Below, piece after piece: positions 32,461-45,054 of a stretch of DNA of 64,000 bases. Made by a program: the position numbers and the translations under genes. This DNA comes from Saussurea involucrata (taxonomy: Eukaryota > Streptophyta > Magnoliopsida > Asterales > Asteraceae). The stretch is from contig CM066327.1 of assembly GCA_033807775.1 (NCBI GenBank), positions 74,220,795-74,284,794 of the forward strand. Direction: 5' to 3'. Position 1 is the first letter of the stretch; every line of letters starts with the position of its first letter. A model generated the notes under the pieces. It had not been told where the DNA came from. It searched no databases and saw only the letters and a program-made list of their open reading frames with translations.

Positions 32461-34160
32461 TGTAACATCCCGCAAAACAAAACATACATATAACATATAA
32501 TTCATAACATAGTTTCAACAAAATAATTCACCTTACACATTTGGTCCCCAAAGTCAGACTAATATAAAATTCAGTACAAACTTTTCAATTAAAATTACAA
32601 AACAACTGATCATCTATTTTATAATCACAAAACGCATTCCTAACTTCATAATGATAATCTTCACAAAAGATAGCCAACAAGTACTCAATCTACTTGTTCT
32701 TACTGGAACCATCACCTGGAATACAAAATTTTGAAAACAGAAATGAGGGTTAGACCTAAGGGTCTAGTGAGTAAATCCCTGATATTTGAAAATCATTAAA
32801 ATTCATTTATATAAATACACACCTTCATATAAATACATATACTTCATGCGTAAATTAATACCAACTAAAATTTACACAACATACCTGTCCCATTCCACCT
32901 TATCCCTCCACCAATGGCCAATAACAATTGGTTGCGAGCCAATTTAACACACCGGTCCAAAGCCCGGCCACGTATTATATTTTCATATAATACTCACGTA
33001 ATTATAATATCTCAATATATTATAATTACTCACGTATGACATATTCATACACATTATCAAACATTTGTTAATCACAAAAAGGTATTCCAGTAAAATATAC
33101 TTTTTAAAGTAAAACTCACCTGATTAGTTTATCAGCAAAAGCCTTCCCAAGTTAATATCACGTATGATCACCCTTTACAGAATCTGAAATCACACAAAAT
33201 AACAGGTATTTCTTCTTAAAACCGAACTTAGGAAATCCTCGACTAAAGTCGCAACCCATTAAAATATAATAAAAATCGCAATGAACAGTACCAAGTCGCA
33301 ACCTCTTACTGCGACTTCACCCCGAAATCGCAACACACTATTGCGACTCCATCCTAAGTCGCAATCAACTACTGCGATTCCAAACCCAAATCGCAATCAA
33401 CTACTGCGATTCCAAACCCAAATCTCAATCAACTACTGCGATTCCAATCCAAGTCGCAAACGACCATTGCGACTTCAAGTCCAAATCGCAATCGACAATT
33501 GCGACATCGATGAATGTCGCAGCCCTCTATTGCGACTTCGATGAATGTCACAGTTCACTGATTCATCCTAAAACCCAGATTTTTACAGTTTTACTCTATG
33601 CAGGTTTATGTAACTTTGCAGATATGTTTTATATTACCTTTAGAACACTATCCCAAACCCAAAATTAACATATCTTCCTAAAATCACCAAAACCCACTTC
33701 TAAAACTCCTAGTAAAACTTTAAGGAACTAATACATATAAAAGGAAAAGTTTGCAAGAATTATTACCTTTGTCTCCTGGATCTGAATCCTAAACCCAGCT
33801 GTAGTATTATAGAAAACACTTCTTCTTCTTGATCTTTCTATGTCTTTCTCTCTTTCTCTTTCTCTTTTCTCTCAATCGATAAACACACACACACACATAG
33901 GTTTTAGATATTTATTTGATTTTTTTCTAATTAAGCCTAAGATTGACACCTCCTGGTGTCTCAACAGAAAGGTGGCGGTGGAGGAAAGGTTTGGGCAAAA
34001 AGACCAATAACACCTCAAACTTACCCTAGTTGGCAAAACATAACCCTAAACCTTTATAAAAAAATTAAAACTTATCCCTTATCTCCTAATTCCATAAAAT
34101 ACTAATATAAAGACTTATAAATTTCCAAATTTAACTTAGATAAAATACCTGGTTATTACA
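32461..34160 (-). repeat. 3' LTR of E (1,700 bp)
   Basis: The plus strand begins TGTAACATCCCGC and ends GGTTATTACA. Beside the TSD on the left and the polypurine tract on the right. It contains the TCGCAA/TTGCGA array and an (AC)n run near 33,885. Confidence 0.95.
33246..33552. repeat. TCGCAA...TTGCGA mini-palindrome array in E's LTR
   Basis: About 18 alternating TCGCAA and TTGCGA/CTGCGA words form units such as TCGCAATCAACTACTGCGA. Each pair can form a short hairpin with a 7-8 nt loop, spaced by 10-15 bp. The middle three units are near-identical. Confidence 0.85.
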
Positions 34161-34174
34161 ACATCTCCCCCTTA
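34161..34174 (-). other. Polypurine tract of E
   Basis: The minus strand reads AAGGGGGAGATGT next to the LTR start TGTAATAACC. Confidence 0.88.
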
Positions 34175-34198
34175 AAAGAATTCCGTCCCGGAATTCGA

Positions 34199-37100
34199 TT
34201 AAACGAAAAGATGAGGGTATTTGGCTCTCATCTCCGATTCTGATTCCCACGTCGCATCCTGACCTCGATAATGTTTCCACTGAACCTTTACCTGCCTAAT
34301 CTCCTTATTCCTTAATACTTTAACCTTGTGATCAACTATTGCTTCCGGTTCCTCCACATAGTTTAGCTTTTCATCAACCTGAATATCCGGTAGAGAGACT
34401 GCCTGATCTGATGTCACCAAACACTTTCGAAAATTCGATACATGGAACGTGTTGTGAATTATGCTTAATTCTGGCGGAAGATTCAATCTGTAAGCTACTT
34501 CACCAATTCTTTCCGTAATTTCAAATGGCCCAATATAACGCGGACTGAGTTTACCTTGCTTCCCAAAACGTATGACTCCTTTCCAAGGCGAAACTTTTAA
34601 CATCACAAAATCCCCAACCTGAAATTCTAAAGGTTTCCGGCATCGATCTGCATAACTTTTATGTCTGTCTTGTGTCGTTTTCAATCTATCCCGAATCTGA
34701 GTAATCTTATCTGCCGTCAACTGTACTATTTCTGGCCCTGCCAATTGCTTCTCCCCCACTTCATTCCAACACAAAGGCGTTCGGCATTTTCTACCATACA
34801 ATACTTCAAACGGAGCCGCCTGAATAATGGCATGATAACTGTTGTTGTAGGCGAATTCTATCAAAGGTAGATGTTTATCCCATGATCCCCCAAAATCAAC
34901 TATACAAGCCCGAAGCATATCTTCTAACGTCTGAATTGTTCTTTCACTCTGTTCGTCAGTCTGTGGATGATATGCAGTGCTCAACTTTATCTGTGTTCCC
35001 ATCTCCTTTTGAAAGCTTCTCCAAAATCTAGAAGTAAAACGACTATCTCGATCAGAAATAATCGAAATTGGTACTCCATGTCGAGTTACTATTTCATTAA
35101 TATACAACTTAGCTAAACGTTCCAAAGAATCAGTTTCTTTTATTGGCAAGAAATGAGCAGACTTCGTCAACCTATCCACAATCACCCAAATAGAATCGAA
35201 TCCTTTTGAAGTTCTTGGCAACTTGGTAATGAAATCAGTTGTGATCTGATCCCATTTCCACATTGGTATATCTAGGCGTTGTAACTGACCAAACGGCCTC
35301 TGATGCTTAATCTTTACCTTCTTGCAGGTAGTACAATCTTCTACATACTTAGCAACGCTTCTCTTCATTCCCGGCCACCAATAGAACTGTTTCAAATCTC
35401 TATACATCTTGTTTGTACCTGGATGAATAGAAAATCGGGATTGATGAGCTTCTTGCAATACACTATCACGTAACCCACCCAAACGAGGTACCCATATTCT
35501 GTTTCCCATACACAACAACCCACGGTCATCTTTCTCGAGCAATGCTGATGTCCCAACCAACCGTTCTGACTTCAAACTTTCCTCTTGATAAGCATCTATT
35601 TGGCATTTCAACAATTCATCAAAGATATTAGGAAGGAGTTCAGCTCGTAACGATATAGTTTTTATTGTTCCGCTTCTTTCTTGACGACTTAACGCATCTG
35701 CCACCACGTTCGCTTTCCCTGGGTGATAAAGAATTTCACAATCATAATCATTCACTAATTATAACCACCTTCTTTGCCTCATATTCAATTCCTTTTGATC
35801 AAAAAGATGTTGAAGACTTTTATGGTCCGTGAAAATTTGACATTTAGAACCATAAAGATAATGCCTCCAAATCTTTAATGCGAAGACAACTGCTGCAAGC
35901 TCCATATCATGGGTAGGATACTGCCTTTCGTGATCCTTTAATTGACGAGAAGCATAAGCAATCACCTTTCCACGTTGCATGAGTACACATCCCAATCCTA
36001 ATTTAGAAGCATCACTGTAAACTACAAAATCTTCGGAACCTTCTGGCAATGCTAATATCGGCGCGCTGCAGAGTTTCTCTTTCAATATTCTGAATGCCTC
36101 GTCCTATTCTGCCTTCCATTCAAACTTTAAATTCTTCTGTGTCAGCTTGGTCAATGGTGTCGCGATTCGAGAAAAGTCTTTTATAAATTTTCGGTAATAT
36201 CCAGCTAGACCCAGAAAACTGCGTACTTCGGTTGCTGTTTTCGGTGGTTCCCATCTTTCAACTGCTTCCACTTTCGCTGGATCAACTTGTATACCCTTCT
36301 CTGAAACTACATGACCCAAAAACTGAACTTCCCGCAACCAGAATTCACATTTAGAGAACTTAGCGTACAACTTTTCTTTCTTCAGCAACTCCAAAATCAA
36401 ACGAAGATGTTGCGCATGATCCTCTTTGGATCGGGAATAAATAAGTATATCATCGATAAACACAATGACAAATTTATCGAGATAAGGCTTACATACCCGA
36501 TTCATTAGATCCATAAAAGCGGCTGGAGCGTTCGTCAATCTGAAAGGCATTACTAAAAATTCGTAGTGGTCGTATCTCGTGTGAAAGGCAGTCTTTAAAA
36601 CATCCTCCTCCTTAACCTTCAACTGATGGTAGCCAGATCTAAGATCAATCTTGGAGAAATAACAAGCTCGAACTAATTGATCAAAAAGGTCATCAATTCT
36701 TGGCAGTGGATACTTGTTCTTGATCGTGCGCTTGTTCAACTCCCGATAATCGATACACATTCTCATTGAACCGTCTTTCTTCTTCACAAATAAAACTGGT
36801 GCACCCCATGGCGATGAGCTGGGTCTGATGAAGCCCTTATCAGATAAATCTTGAAGCTGTGACATCATTTCTTTCATTTCTGGTGGTGCTAATCTGTACG
36901 GCGCACGAGCGATGGGATTGGCTCCAGGTACTAGGTCTATTCCAAATTCTACTTGCCTAACAGGAGGAAGACTATTCAAGTCTTCAGGAAAAACTTCTGG
37001 GTATTCACTAACAATGGAAATATCTTCCAACTTACACTTTTCAGGCCTACTATCTATCACATAGGCTAAATAACTAGAGCAACCCTTATTGACACATTTA

Positions 37101-38770
37101 CGGGCTTTTATCATAGATATAAGACTGGACTGATGATTCTTTCGATCTCCATAAATCACTACTGACCTTTTATCAGGTAAAACGACATTGATTATTTTCT
37201 TATCACAAACTATATTAGCCTGATTCTCAGCTAGCCAATCCATTCCTACTACCACATCAAATTCAATCAAAGCTATTGGGAACAGTTGTATCGGTACACC
37301 ACATCCCTCTATATTTATCATACAACGATCAAAAACCTCTTTAACTGCCACTTGGTTATCATTTGCAGTGTCTACTAATAAAGCATGTTTTAACATTTTA
37401 GGCTCTAAATGCATATGAGCAGCAAAGGAGGGAGACACAAAAGATCGGTTTGCACCGGAATCAAATAACACTTTTGCACGCGTGGAGTTTATGAAAAATG
37501 TACCTGTGACCACATCAGGAGTTTCCTCCGCCTCTTTAGCTGTCATTTGGAATGTACGACCCCTCGTTCTCGGCGGTTCTATTCTTGGAACTACTGGTCT
37601 CGTAATGGCCGGTTTCCCCGATGTACCCCCTGATTGTATTCTACCTCGCGGACAGTCTGATTGGAGGTGATCCGGAGAGTAGCACAAAAAGCAAAACCGT
37701 GTTACTCGACAGTCTTTAACAACATGACCCGTTTTCCCACATTTAAAGCAAACCCGCGACTCTACTTGGCAATTTCCTTGATGGTAACGATTACACCTTG
37801 AACATGGTCTTTCTGTTGGTCGAAATGACGGACGGTTGTCAAACCTCTGAAATCTAGGTTTCCTCGAATCCTGTGGTGGTCCTTCCCATTTTCTTTTCCC
37901 TAAGCTCTTGTCACTAGTATCTCTTTTATTATCTCTTTCCACATTCTCGGCAGCATCCACCGCAGCTGTAAAAGTATTTGGCCCTGTGGCAGTCACCAAT
38001 CTTCGAACCTCGGAATTCAACCCATAAATAAACCTCTCCATTTTCATCTTTTCTGTAGCAACATAATATCCTGCAAAACGAGACTTCTCCAAAAATCGTG
38101 CAGTATAATCTCTAACCGACAGATTTCCTTGTTGTAGATTCATGAATTCTTCTTCTAACTGTTTGACAGCAGCTTGTGGACAGAAGTGCGTTGTGAAAGC
38201 TAACACAAATTCCTCCCATGCAAAAGTAGTGTAAACATCCGTCCCTCTTGATTCTATATGAGCCTCCCACCAATACAGAGCATCCCCTTTCAGCATCGCA
38301 GCTCCATAAAGCACTTTGTCTTCTTCAGCACACTTACATGTCTTGAAAATGGCCTCTATTTCTTTCAGCCACCTCATCGCCTTTACTGGTTCTCGGTCTC
38401 CTGAATATGTAGGGGGCTTACAACTAAGAAACATTTTATAGTCGCACCTTTTCATCACTGGTAGGATAGTAGAGGTAAGTGGTATCTCCGCTTCATGTTC
38501 CAGATCTGGTCTTTCAGTTTCATTAAGACGATTACGTTCGAACATGGCTTGTATGCTATCCTGTAATCTTCCCATTTCAGCAGTCAGATCATCTCGTGTA
38601 ACAAACTCTGTACCATGCTGTTGTGTTCTACCTCCAGTTCGGCCTCCTGTTCCCCTTCCAGTTCTACCTCTACCACGATCCCCTCCTCTTCCCCCTGTTC
38701 CTAACGGTGGATTTTCTCCATTTGAATTCCTTCCTCTTCCCTGATTCCCTTGTCTGGTACCACTCGCCAT
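34199..38770 (-). pseudogene. Gag-pol polyprotein of chromovirus E
   Basis: One frame of 1,523 codons from MASGTRQGNQGR to the terminal stop, broken only by TAG 36,104-36,106 and TAA 35,759-35,761. Domains by residue: Gly/Arg-rich start 1-50; capsid about 100-280; CCHC knuckle CFKCGKTGHVVKDC 341-354; second Cys box 360-374; protease FDSGANRSF about 436-444; RT about 655-790 with KIDLRSGY and FIDDILIYS, but MPFR where MPFG is usual; RNase H; integrase HHCC and DDE (TTDFITKL, ISDRDSRF, QSERTIQ); chromodomain-like end (VQWKHYRGQDATWESE) in the last 55 residues, which in chromoviruses directs integration to heterochromatin. Confidence 0.94.
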
Positions 38771-39017
38771 TCTGTGGATTCAAACAAGGTTAATATACTC
38801 ACATAAGCACATACCCCATATAATAAGATATTCCAGTTCAAACATGTACCTGTAAGATCATAATTACACTGGCCTGGCGTAATTTGAAATTACCTTACAT
38901 GATGTTCCTTCTACCTTTTATACTTAGTATCTCCAGGTTCTAATTTAATAGGGACATCCTACTTCACATGCAGTTTAAGTCTAGGTACAGATACTAATAC
39001 CTAAATCCCTTAAACTA

Positions 39018-39031
39018 GGGCTCTGATACCA
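39018..39031 (-). other. Primer binding site of E (tRNA-iMet)
   Basis: The minus strand reads TGGTATCAGAGCCC, two bases inside the 5' LTR. Confidence 0.9.
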
Positions 39032-39033
39032 TC

Positions 39034-40735
39034 TGTAACATCGCGCAAAACAAAACATACATATAACATATAATTCATAACATAGTTTCAACAAAATAAT
39101 TCACCTTACACATTTGGTCCCCAAAGTCAGACTAATATAAAATTCAGTACAAACTTTTCAATTAAAATTACAAAACAACTGATCATCTATTTTATAATCA
39201 CAAAACGCATTCCTAACTTCATAATGATAATCTTCACAAAAGATAGCCAACAAGTACTCAATCTACTTGTTCTTACTGGAACCATCACCTGGAATACAAA
39301 ATTTTGAAAACAGAAATGAGGGTTAGACCTAAGGGTCTAGTGAGTAAATCCCTGATATTTGAAAATCATTAAAATTCATTTATATAAATACACACCTTCA
39401 TATAAATACATATACTTCATGCGTAAATTAATACCAACTAAAATTTACACAACATACCTGTCCCATTCCACCTTATCCCTCCACCAATGGCCAATAACAA
39501 TTGGTTGCGAGCCAATTTAACACACCGGTCCAAAGCCCGGCCACGTATTATATTTTCATATAATACTCACGTAATTATAATATCTCAATATATTATAATT
39601 ACTCACGTATGACATATTCATACACATTATCAAACATTTGTTAATCATAAAAAGGTATTCCAGTAAAATATACTTTTTAAAGTAAAACTCACCTGATTAG
39701 TTTATCAGCAAAAGCCTTCCCAAGTTAATATCACGTATGATCACCCTTTACAAAATCTGAAATCACACAAAATAACAGGTATTTCTTCTTAAAATCGAAC
39801 TTAGGAAATCCTCGACTAAAGTCGCAACCCATTAAAATATAATAAAAATCGCAATGAACAGTACCAAGTCGCAACCTCTTACTGCGACTTCACCCCGAAA
39901 TCGCAACACACTATTGCGACTCCATCCTAAGTCGCAATCAACTACTGCGATTCCAAACCCAAATCGCAATCAACTACTGCGATTCCAAACCCAAATCGCA
40001 ATCAACTACTGCGATTCCAATCCAAGTCGCAAACGACCATTGCGACTTCAAGTCCAAATCGCAATCGACCATTGCGACTTCGATGAATGTTGCAGTCCTC
40101 TATTGCGACTTCGATGAATGTCACAGTTCACTGATTCATCCTAAAACCCAGATTTTTACAGTTTTACTCTATGCAGGTTTATGTAACTTTGCAGATATGT
40201 TTTATATTACCTTTAGAACACTATCCCAAACCCAAAATTAACATATCTTCCTAAAATCACCAAAAACCACTTCTAAAACTCCTAGTAAAACTTTAAGGAA
40301 CTAATACATATAAAAGGAAAAGTTTGCAAGAATTATTACCTTTGTCTCCTGGATCTGAATCCTAAACCCAGCTGTAGTATTATAGAAAACACTTCTTCTT
40401 CTTGATCTTTCTATGTCTTTCTCTCTTTCTCTTTCTCTTTTCTCTCAATCGATAAACACACACACACACACATAGGTTTTAGATATTTATTTGATTTTTT
40501 TCTAATTAAGCCTAAGATTGACACCTCCTGGTGTCTCAACAGAAAGGTGGCGGTGGAGGAAAGGTTTGGGCAAAAAGACCAATAACACCTCAAACTTACC
40601 CTAGTTGGCAAAACATAACCCTAAACCTTTATAAAAAAATTAAAACTTATCCCTTATCTCCTAATTCCATAAAATACTAATATAAAGACTTATAAATTTC
40701 CAAATTTAACTTAGATAAAATACCTGGTTATTACA
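39034..40735 (-). repeat. 5' LTR of E (1,702 bp)
   Basis: The plus strand begins TGTAACATCGCGC and ends GGTTATTACA followed by the TSD GTATT. It differs from the other LTR by scattered substitutions and one AC dinucleotide. The TCGCAA array recurs at about 39,819-40,125. Confidence 0.95.
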
Positions 40736-40740
40736 GTATT
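40736..40740. repeat. Target site duplication of E (right), GTATT
   Basis: Pairs with 32,456-32,460. Confidence 0.95.
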
Positions 40741-42558
40741 CAGAATTCTGGACAAGTTACTCAGAATTCTGACCCTTCTACTCAGAGTCTGAACTTAGAT
40801 GTGACACCTCAACAATTTCCAGAGCAAAGAGGTAGTTCAGAATTACAAGTTGTTATGGATGAGAATGATACAAACAACAATCTTTCAGATTTTGATGTGC
40901 TTCCAAGTTCAAACAAATGGACAAAAGACCATCCTATTCATCAAGTAATAGAAGATCCATCAGTTGGAGTGCAGACAAGATCAGCAACAGCAAATGAAGC
41001 TATGTTTGCAGGATTCCTTAGTATGATTGAACCTAAAAAAGCCACTGAAGCCCAAGAGGATCCAGACTGGATTTTAGCAATGCAAGATGAGTTGCTACAG
41101 TTTACAAGAAACAAAGTTTGGAGACTAATTCCAAGGCTTGAAGGAAAATCAATTATTGGAACAAAATGGGTGTTCAGAAACAAGAAAGATGAGACAGGTG
41201 TTGTGGTTAGAAATAAGGCTAGGTTGGTTGCAAAGGGATACTCACAACAAGAAGGAATTGATTATGATGAGACATTTGCAGCAGTTGCAAGAATTGAGGC
41301 AATCAGAATCTTCTTGGCATATGCTGCACATAAGAACTTCAAAGTGTACCAAATGGATAACAAATCAGCATTTTTAAATGGTATACTCAATGAAGAAGTC
41401 TATGTCTATCAACCAGAAGGATTTGTTGATCCTGAGTATCCAGATCATGTATATGTTTTAGATAAAGCATTGTATGGTCTGAAACAAGCACCAAGAGCCT
41501 GGTTTGACACTCTAACTCAATACTTATTAGAATCTGGTTTCAAGAAAGGTAAAATTTATACTACCTTATTTTTTAAGAAAGAAGGTGAGGATTTAATCTT
41601 GATTCAGATATATGTAGATGATATCATATTTGGTTCTACAAATGCAGAATTATGTGATGAATTCTCAGATATCATGAAATCCAAATTTGAAATGAGCATG
41701 ATAGGAGAATTGAACTTTTTCCTTGGTCTTCAAGTAAAAGAATTACCAAATGGGATTTTTATAAATCAAGGAAAATATGTAAAAGATATTTTGAAAAAGT
41801 TTAAGATGTCTGATTGTGCTGCTATGAGAACCCCAATGGCTACTAATGTCAAGTTAGATGTTGATCTCTCTGGATTTTTAGTAGATAACAACGTTTATAG
41901 GGGCATGATAGGTTCTTTAATTTATCTAACTGCAAGTAGACAAGATATCATGTTTGCTACATGTTTCTGTGCTAGATTTCAATCTAATCCCAAGGAATCT
42001 CATTTATTACCTGTTAAAAGAATCTTAAGATATCTCAAAGGTTCACCTGAATTGGGCCTTTGGTATCCAAAAGAGACCGATTTCAAGCTAACTGCCTTTA
42101 CTGATGCAGATCATGCACAAAGCAGACTGGATAGGAAAAGTACTTCTGGTGCATGTCACTTTTTGGGAGATAAGATAGTGAGTTGGGATTCAAAGAAGCA
42201 AAATTGTGTATCCACATCAACTACTGAGGCAGAATATGTAGCTGCTGCTGCTTGCTGTTCTCAAACTCTGTGGATGAAAACACAACTCATGGATTATAGC
42301 TATCAGCTTAACAAGATTCCCATTTACTGTTATTCAGAAAGTGCCATTGCCATCACTCAGAATCCTGTTCAACATTCAAAGACCAAACATATTGATGTAA
42401 GGTATCACTTCATTAAGGATTATGTGGAAAAGGGAACCATAGAAATGCATTTTGTGCACACATAGTATCAATTGGCTGACTTGTTCACAAAGCCTCTTGA
42501 TCACAAAAGGTTCACTTTTCTTATAAGAAAAACTGGAATGCTTAACCTGACTAATTGA
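40741..42558 (+). pseudogene. Reverse transcriptase and RNase H of element F
   Basis: Open from about 40,800 to a TAG at 42,463-42,465, then in frame to TGA 42,556-42,558. RT motifs: DPDWILAMQDELLQF, GTKWVFRNKKDETG, the first catalytic Asp in YQMDNKSAFLNG (Asn where Val is usual), YGLKQAPRAW and IYVDDIIFGS. RNase H: DADHAQSRLDRKSTSGAC and STTEAEYVAAAACC. The Asp expected in the CDS(E)SAIAI block is Tyr (TAT, 42,331-42,333), a probable loss of a catalytic residue. It ends ADLFTKPLDH...GMLNLTN. Confidence 0.9.
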
Positions 42559-43389
42559 GTATGTTTGTTACGTTTCAGAAATGAATTTTTTTTCTAAGTA
42601 AGTTTTTCTGAGTAGTGTACTCAGAATTCTGACTCTCTTACTCAGATGTTCCGAGTCTTGAGTTTAGAACTTCTGAGTCAATAATTCAGAAATCGGAATT
42701 ATCTTTTTCTTCTGATTAGGTTATTCAGATCTTCTGAATATACCTTTCAGAACTCATTTCTGGAAATTACAAGTGTTTCAATTAGTTGTTAAGTTTTTTC
42801 TGTTTTATCCTTTTCATATAATTCACTTTATGTCTAATATGTGTTTGAGTATATGCTTGAGTCAAGGGGAGCATTAATATCTTTCAGAAATCATTCTAAG
42901 GAGTTTACAAGGTTTGTATTCTTTTCTTATCTCAAATCATTCTAAGGGGAACAAGCTTTTAATGATAATTTTTTTTCCCAGTTGTTCAAACAACTTCTGA
43001 TTCTTAAAAAGATTTATAAGATGAGAAGTTAGTTTTTAAATGATTTTCAGAAACCTCATATCATCAAAAGTGGGACAGACTTTTGATGACAAAATAATTT
43101 CCAATCTGTTCAAACTACTTATGTATGCTTAAATGATTTATATCATCAGAAGTTGATTTTTAAAATCTGTTGGTGTATCAAAGAAATTCTTTTGAATTGT
43201 GTACTCAGAACTTCTGAGTATGCATTCTCAGAATTCTGAGCGTAGTATTCAGAAATTTAATTTGTGTTATATTCTATCTCATACTACGTGTCAACTTCTT
43301 ATTGGATGAAATTACCACATTCTTTCATAGAATTCATTTTTGGTATTTCACAGTGTTTGCAACCGTTATAACTCTGACATAAAGCAGCT
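42559..43389 (+). other. 3' untranslated region of F, cut by G
   Basis: AT-rich with no gene. It has TCAGAATTCTGA at 42,621-42,632 and 43,228-43,239 and TCAGAACTTCTGA near 43,205, plus purine-rich AAGGGGA runs near 42,860 and 42,955. No polypurine tract plus LTR is reached before G's LTR at 43,390. Confidence 0.65.
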
Positions 43390-43765
43390 TGTTAGGACCA
43401 TAAATGTCCTACATGTTAGAAAGATGTATAAATAATTATATAGTGTTTAATTAGATTATTTAATTATTGTAAAAGCCTTTAATTAGTTTAAATTGGGCTT
43501 AGTTGCTTAATGGGCTTAGGCCTTGTATGTATAAAGGCCTAAGTATATAAGGTTAGCGTTAACCTTAGAATTAGGTTAGACTTTCATTAGCGATTCATTA
43601 GAGAGTTTAGAGAGCTTATTGTTTAGAATCGTTTCCTTTACTTTAATTGTAATATTCTCTAAAGGATACTTTGAATGAATACGAGAGGGATGACGAGTTG
43701 AAATCATCAATCGTTCTTGTTATTTCTTATTGATTTCGTTGTTACCTGTCAAACTGGAACTCACA
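43390..43765 (+). repeat. 5' LTR of element G (376 bp)
   Basis: Starts TGTTAGGACCATAAATG and ends CTGGAACTCACA before the primer site. It is homologous to the K LTR on the other strand (TGTTAGGACTAAAAG start). TATATAA at 43,544-43,550 is a likely TATA box. Confidence 0.82.
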
Positions 43766-43767
43766 AT

Positions 43768-43779
43768 TGGTATCAGAGC
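43768..43779 (+). other. Primer binding site of G (tRNA-iMet)
   Basis: TGGTATCAGAGC, two bases after the LTR. Confidence 0.9.
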
Positions 43780-44338
43780 AGGATCGGTGATTTGAAGATA
43801 TAGAAGAAATCGAACGAAAGCAAGAAAAAGAAAAAAAAAATCGCAGTGAATTTTCTGGAAAACACAGCGATCCGTTTTGCCTATTCCCAGAGATTGAACC
43901 GTCAGATCGTCACGATTTTTGGACAGTAGCTCCACGACATTCCGTTTTACATTCTGAACGGTTGGATTAATCGTTTAAGATCCAGAAGTCACCCAGATTA
44001 TTTTCGAAATACAGCAGATTTTTCTTGAGAAAGTTGTTCTTCAATCGGGTTGGCAAAGTCTTTCGTTGATTTATTATTTTGTTTGTTTGATCTCGATTGG
44101 TTACTCATTTTTATCTGCTGTTTATCTGCGGTAACATCGATTCTCAAAGTTTTTAATCTTTCAATTGAAAAATCAATTCTTGAGTTTTTTTTTTTTGGTG
44201 TTTTTGAATTTTTGTGGTGATTATTGATAAAGAGGACATACTTTGCTTTGAAATCGATTTGGGTATGTTTGTTTTTGTGTTTTTTGTCAAAATCTAACCT
44301 TACAGGAGTGAAATCAAGCAACCCTATCGATCCCAGAT

Positions 44339-44660
44339 CCGAATTTCAACCACAGCCGCAGTGTCCGGAAGTTTCTCATTGTTACCGGGTAAGTTTCCTA
44401 TTTCTCACCACTATCCGGACGAATCATCCGGATTGATTTTGGTTTCCGAATAAATTTAATCGGACACCTCAATCTTTCCGGGTATCAATTTTGTCCGGAT
44501 AACACATACGTCCCGGATAACTTTTTCTGTTTGATAGCCACTTTCCGGATAAACCAAGTTCCCAGACAAAATGTTGCTTTTCGGACAATCTTGGCTTTCC
44601 GGATGAAGTGTCCTTTCCGGATGACATGTTTTTTCCGGGTAAAGTGATTCTCCCGGATAC
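44339..44660 (+). repeat. TCCGGAT-word region in the leader of G
   Basis: About fifteen TCCGGA, CCCGGAT or CCGGGTA words lie at irregular 15-30 bp spacing. The segment GTTACCGGGTAAGTTTCC matches K on the opposite strand. No coding frame uses these words. Confidence 0.75.
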
Positions 44661-44747
44661 TCTTATATATGTCATTAGTTGGAGCCCTTTCTTTAATTTT
44701 TGTGGACATCCATAGTTGACCACACTTAACCACGTGTTGACCATCCC

Positions 44748-44750
44748 TTA
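44748..44750. repeat. Target site duplication of H (left), TTA
   Basis: Recurs at 45,929-45,931; TTA is the standard PIF/Harbinger duplication. Confidence 0.75.
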
Positions 44751-45054
44751 GGCCATCAGTACCCCATGACCCCATCTTTCAAAGATTCCAGCTCCACATC
44801 AGCGCCACATCAGCTTTTCTCAATCCCTCACTCAATCCCTAAACACCCTTACCCCATTCCCTCAAACCCTTTTGCCACCTCATTTATTTTAATTCTTTTA
44901 TTTATACATTTAATTATTTAACAAAATAAAAATATTTATATATTTTTTAATAAATAAAAATAAGATAAATAATAAAAATAAAAATTTATACCATTCATTA
45001 AAAATAAAAACTACAAAATACAAACCACTACCAATTATAAAAAATTTTAATTTG

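Larger units (their letters stand above)
32461..40735 (-). mobile_element. Element E: chromodomain gypsy element (8,275 bp), minus strand
   Basis: Complete: LTRs of 1,700 and 1,702 bp, tRNA-Met primer site, single gag-pol frame with C-terminal chromodomain-like segment, polypurine tract, 5 bp TSD. By eye the LTRs differ at about a dozen positions, so the insertion is young. The domain order and the chromodomain suggest the Tekay/Del branch of chromoviruses. Two nonsense codons in pol are the only obvious lesions apart from an Arg in the RT MPFG motif. Confidence 0.94.
27137..43389 (+). mobile_element. Element F: SIRE-like copia element, 3' end not in view
   Basis: The 5' LTR, tRNA-Met primer site, gag, long coiled-coil linker, protease, integrase, RT, RNase H and 3' untranslated region are visible. 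E interrupts it at 32,461-40,735, and it is cut at 43,389 by G. The 3' LTR should lie right of the window if the nesting model is correct. Stops, shifts and changed active-site residues make it dead. Copies of TCAGAATTCTGA run through coding linkers and the 3' region. Confidence 0.88.

Noticed and set aside
33246..33552. CRISPR-like or satellite array in E's LTR
   Set aside because: Present identically in both LTRs of a gypsy element, so it is LTR sequence; no cas-like genes or array leader.
43390..43765. 3' LTR of F
   Set aside because: It does not match F's 5' LTR and is followed by its own primer binding site, so it is the 5' LTR of another element (G).
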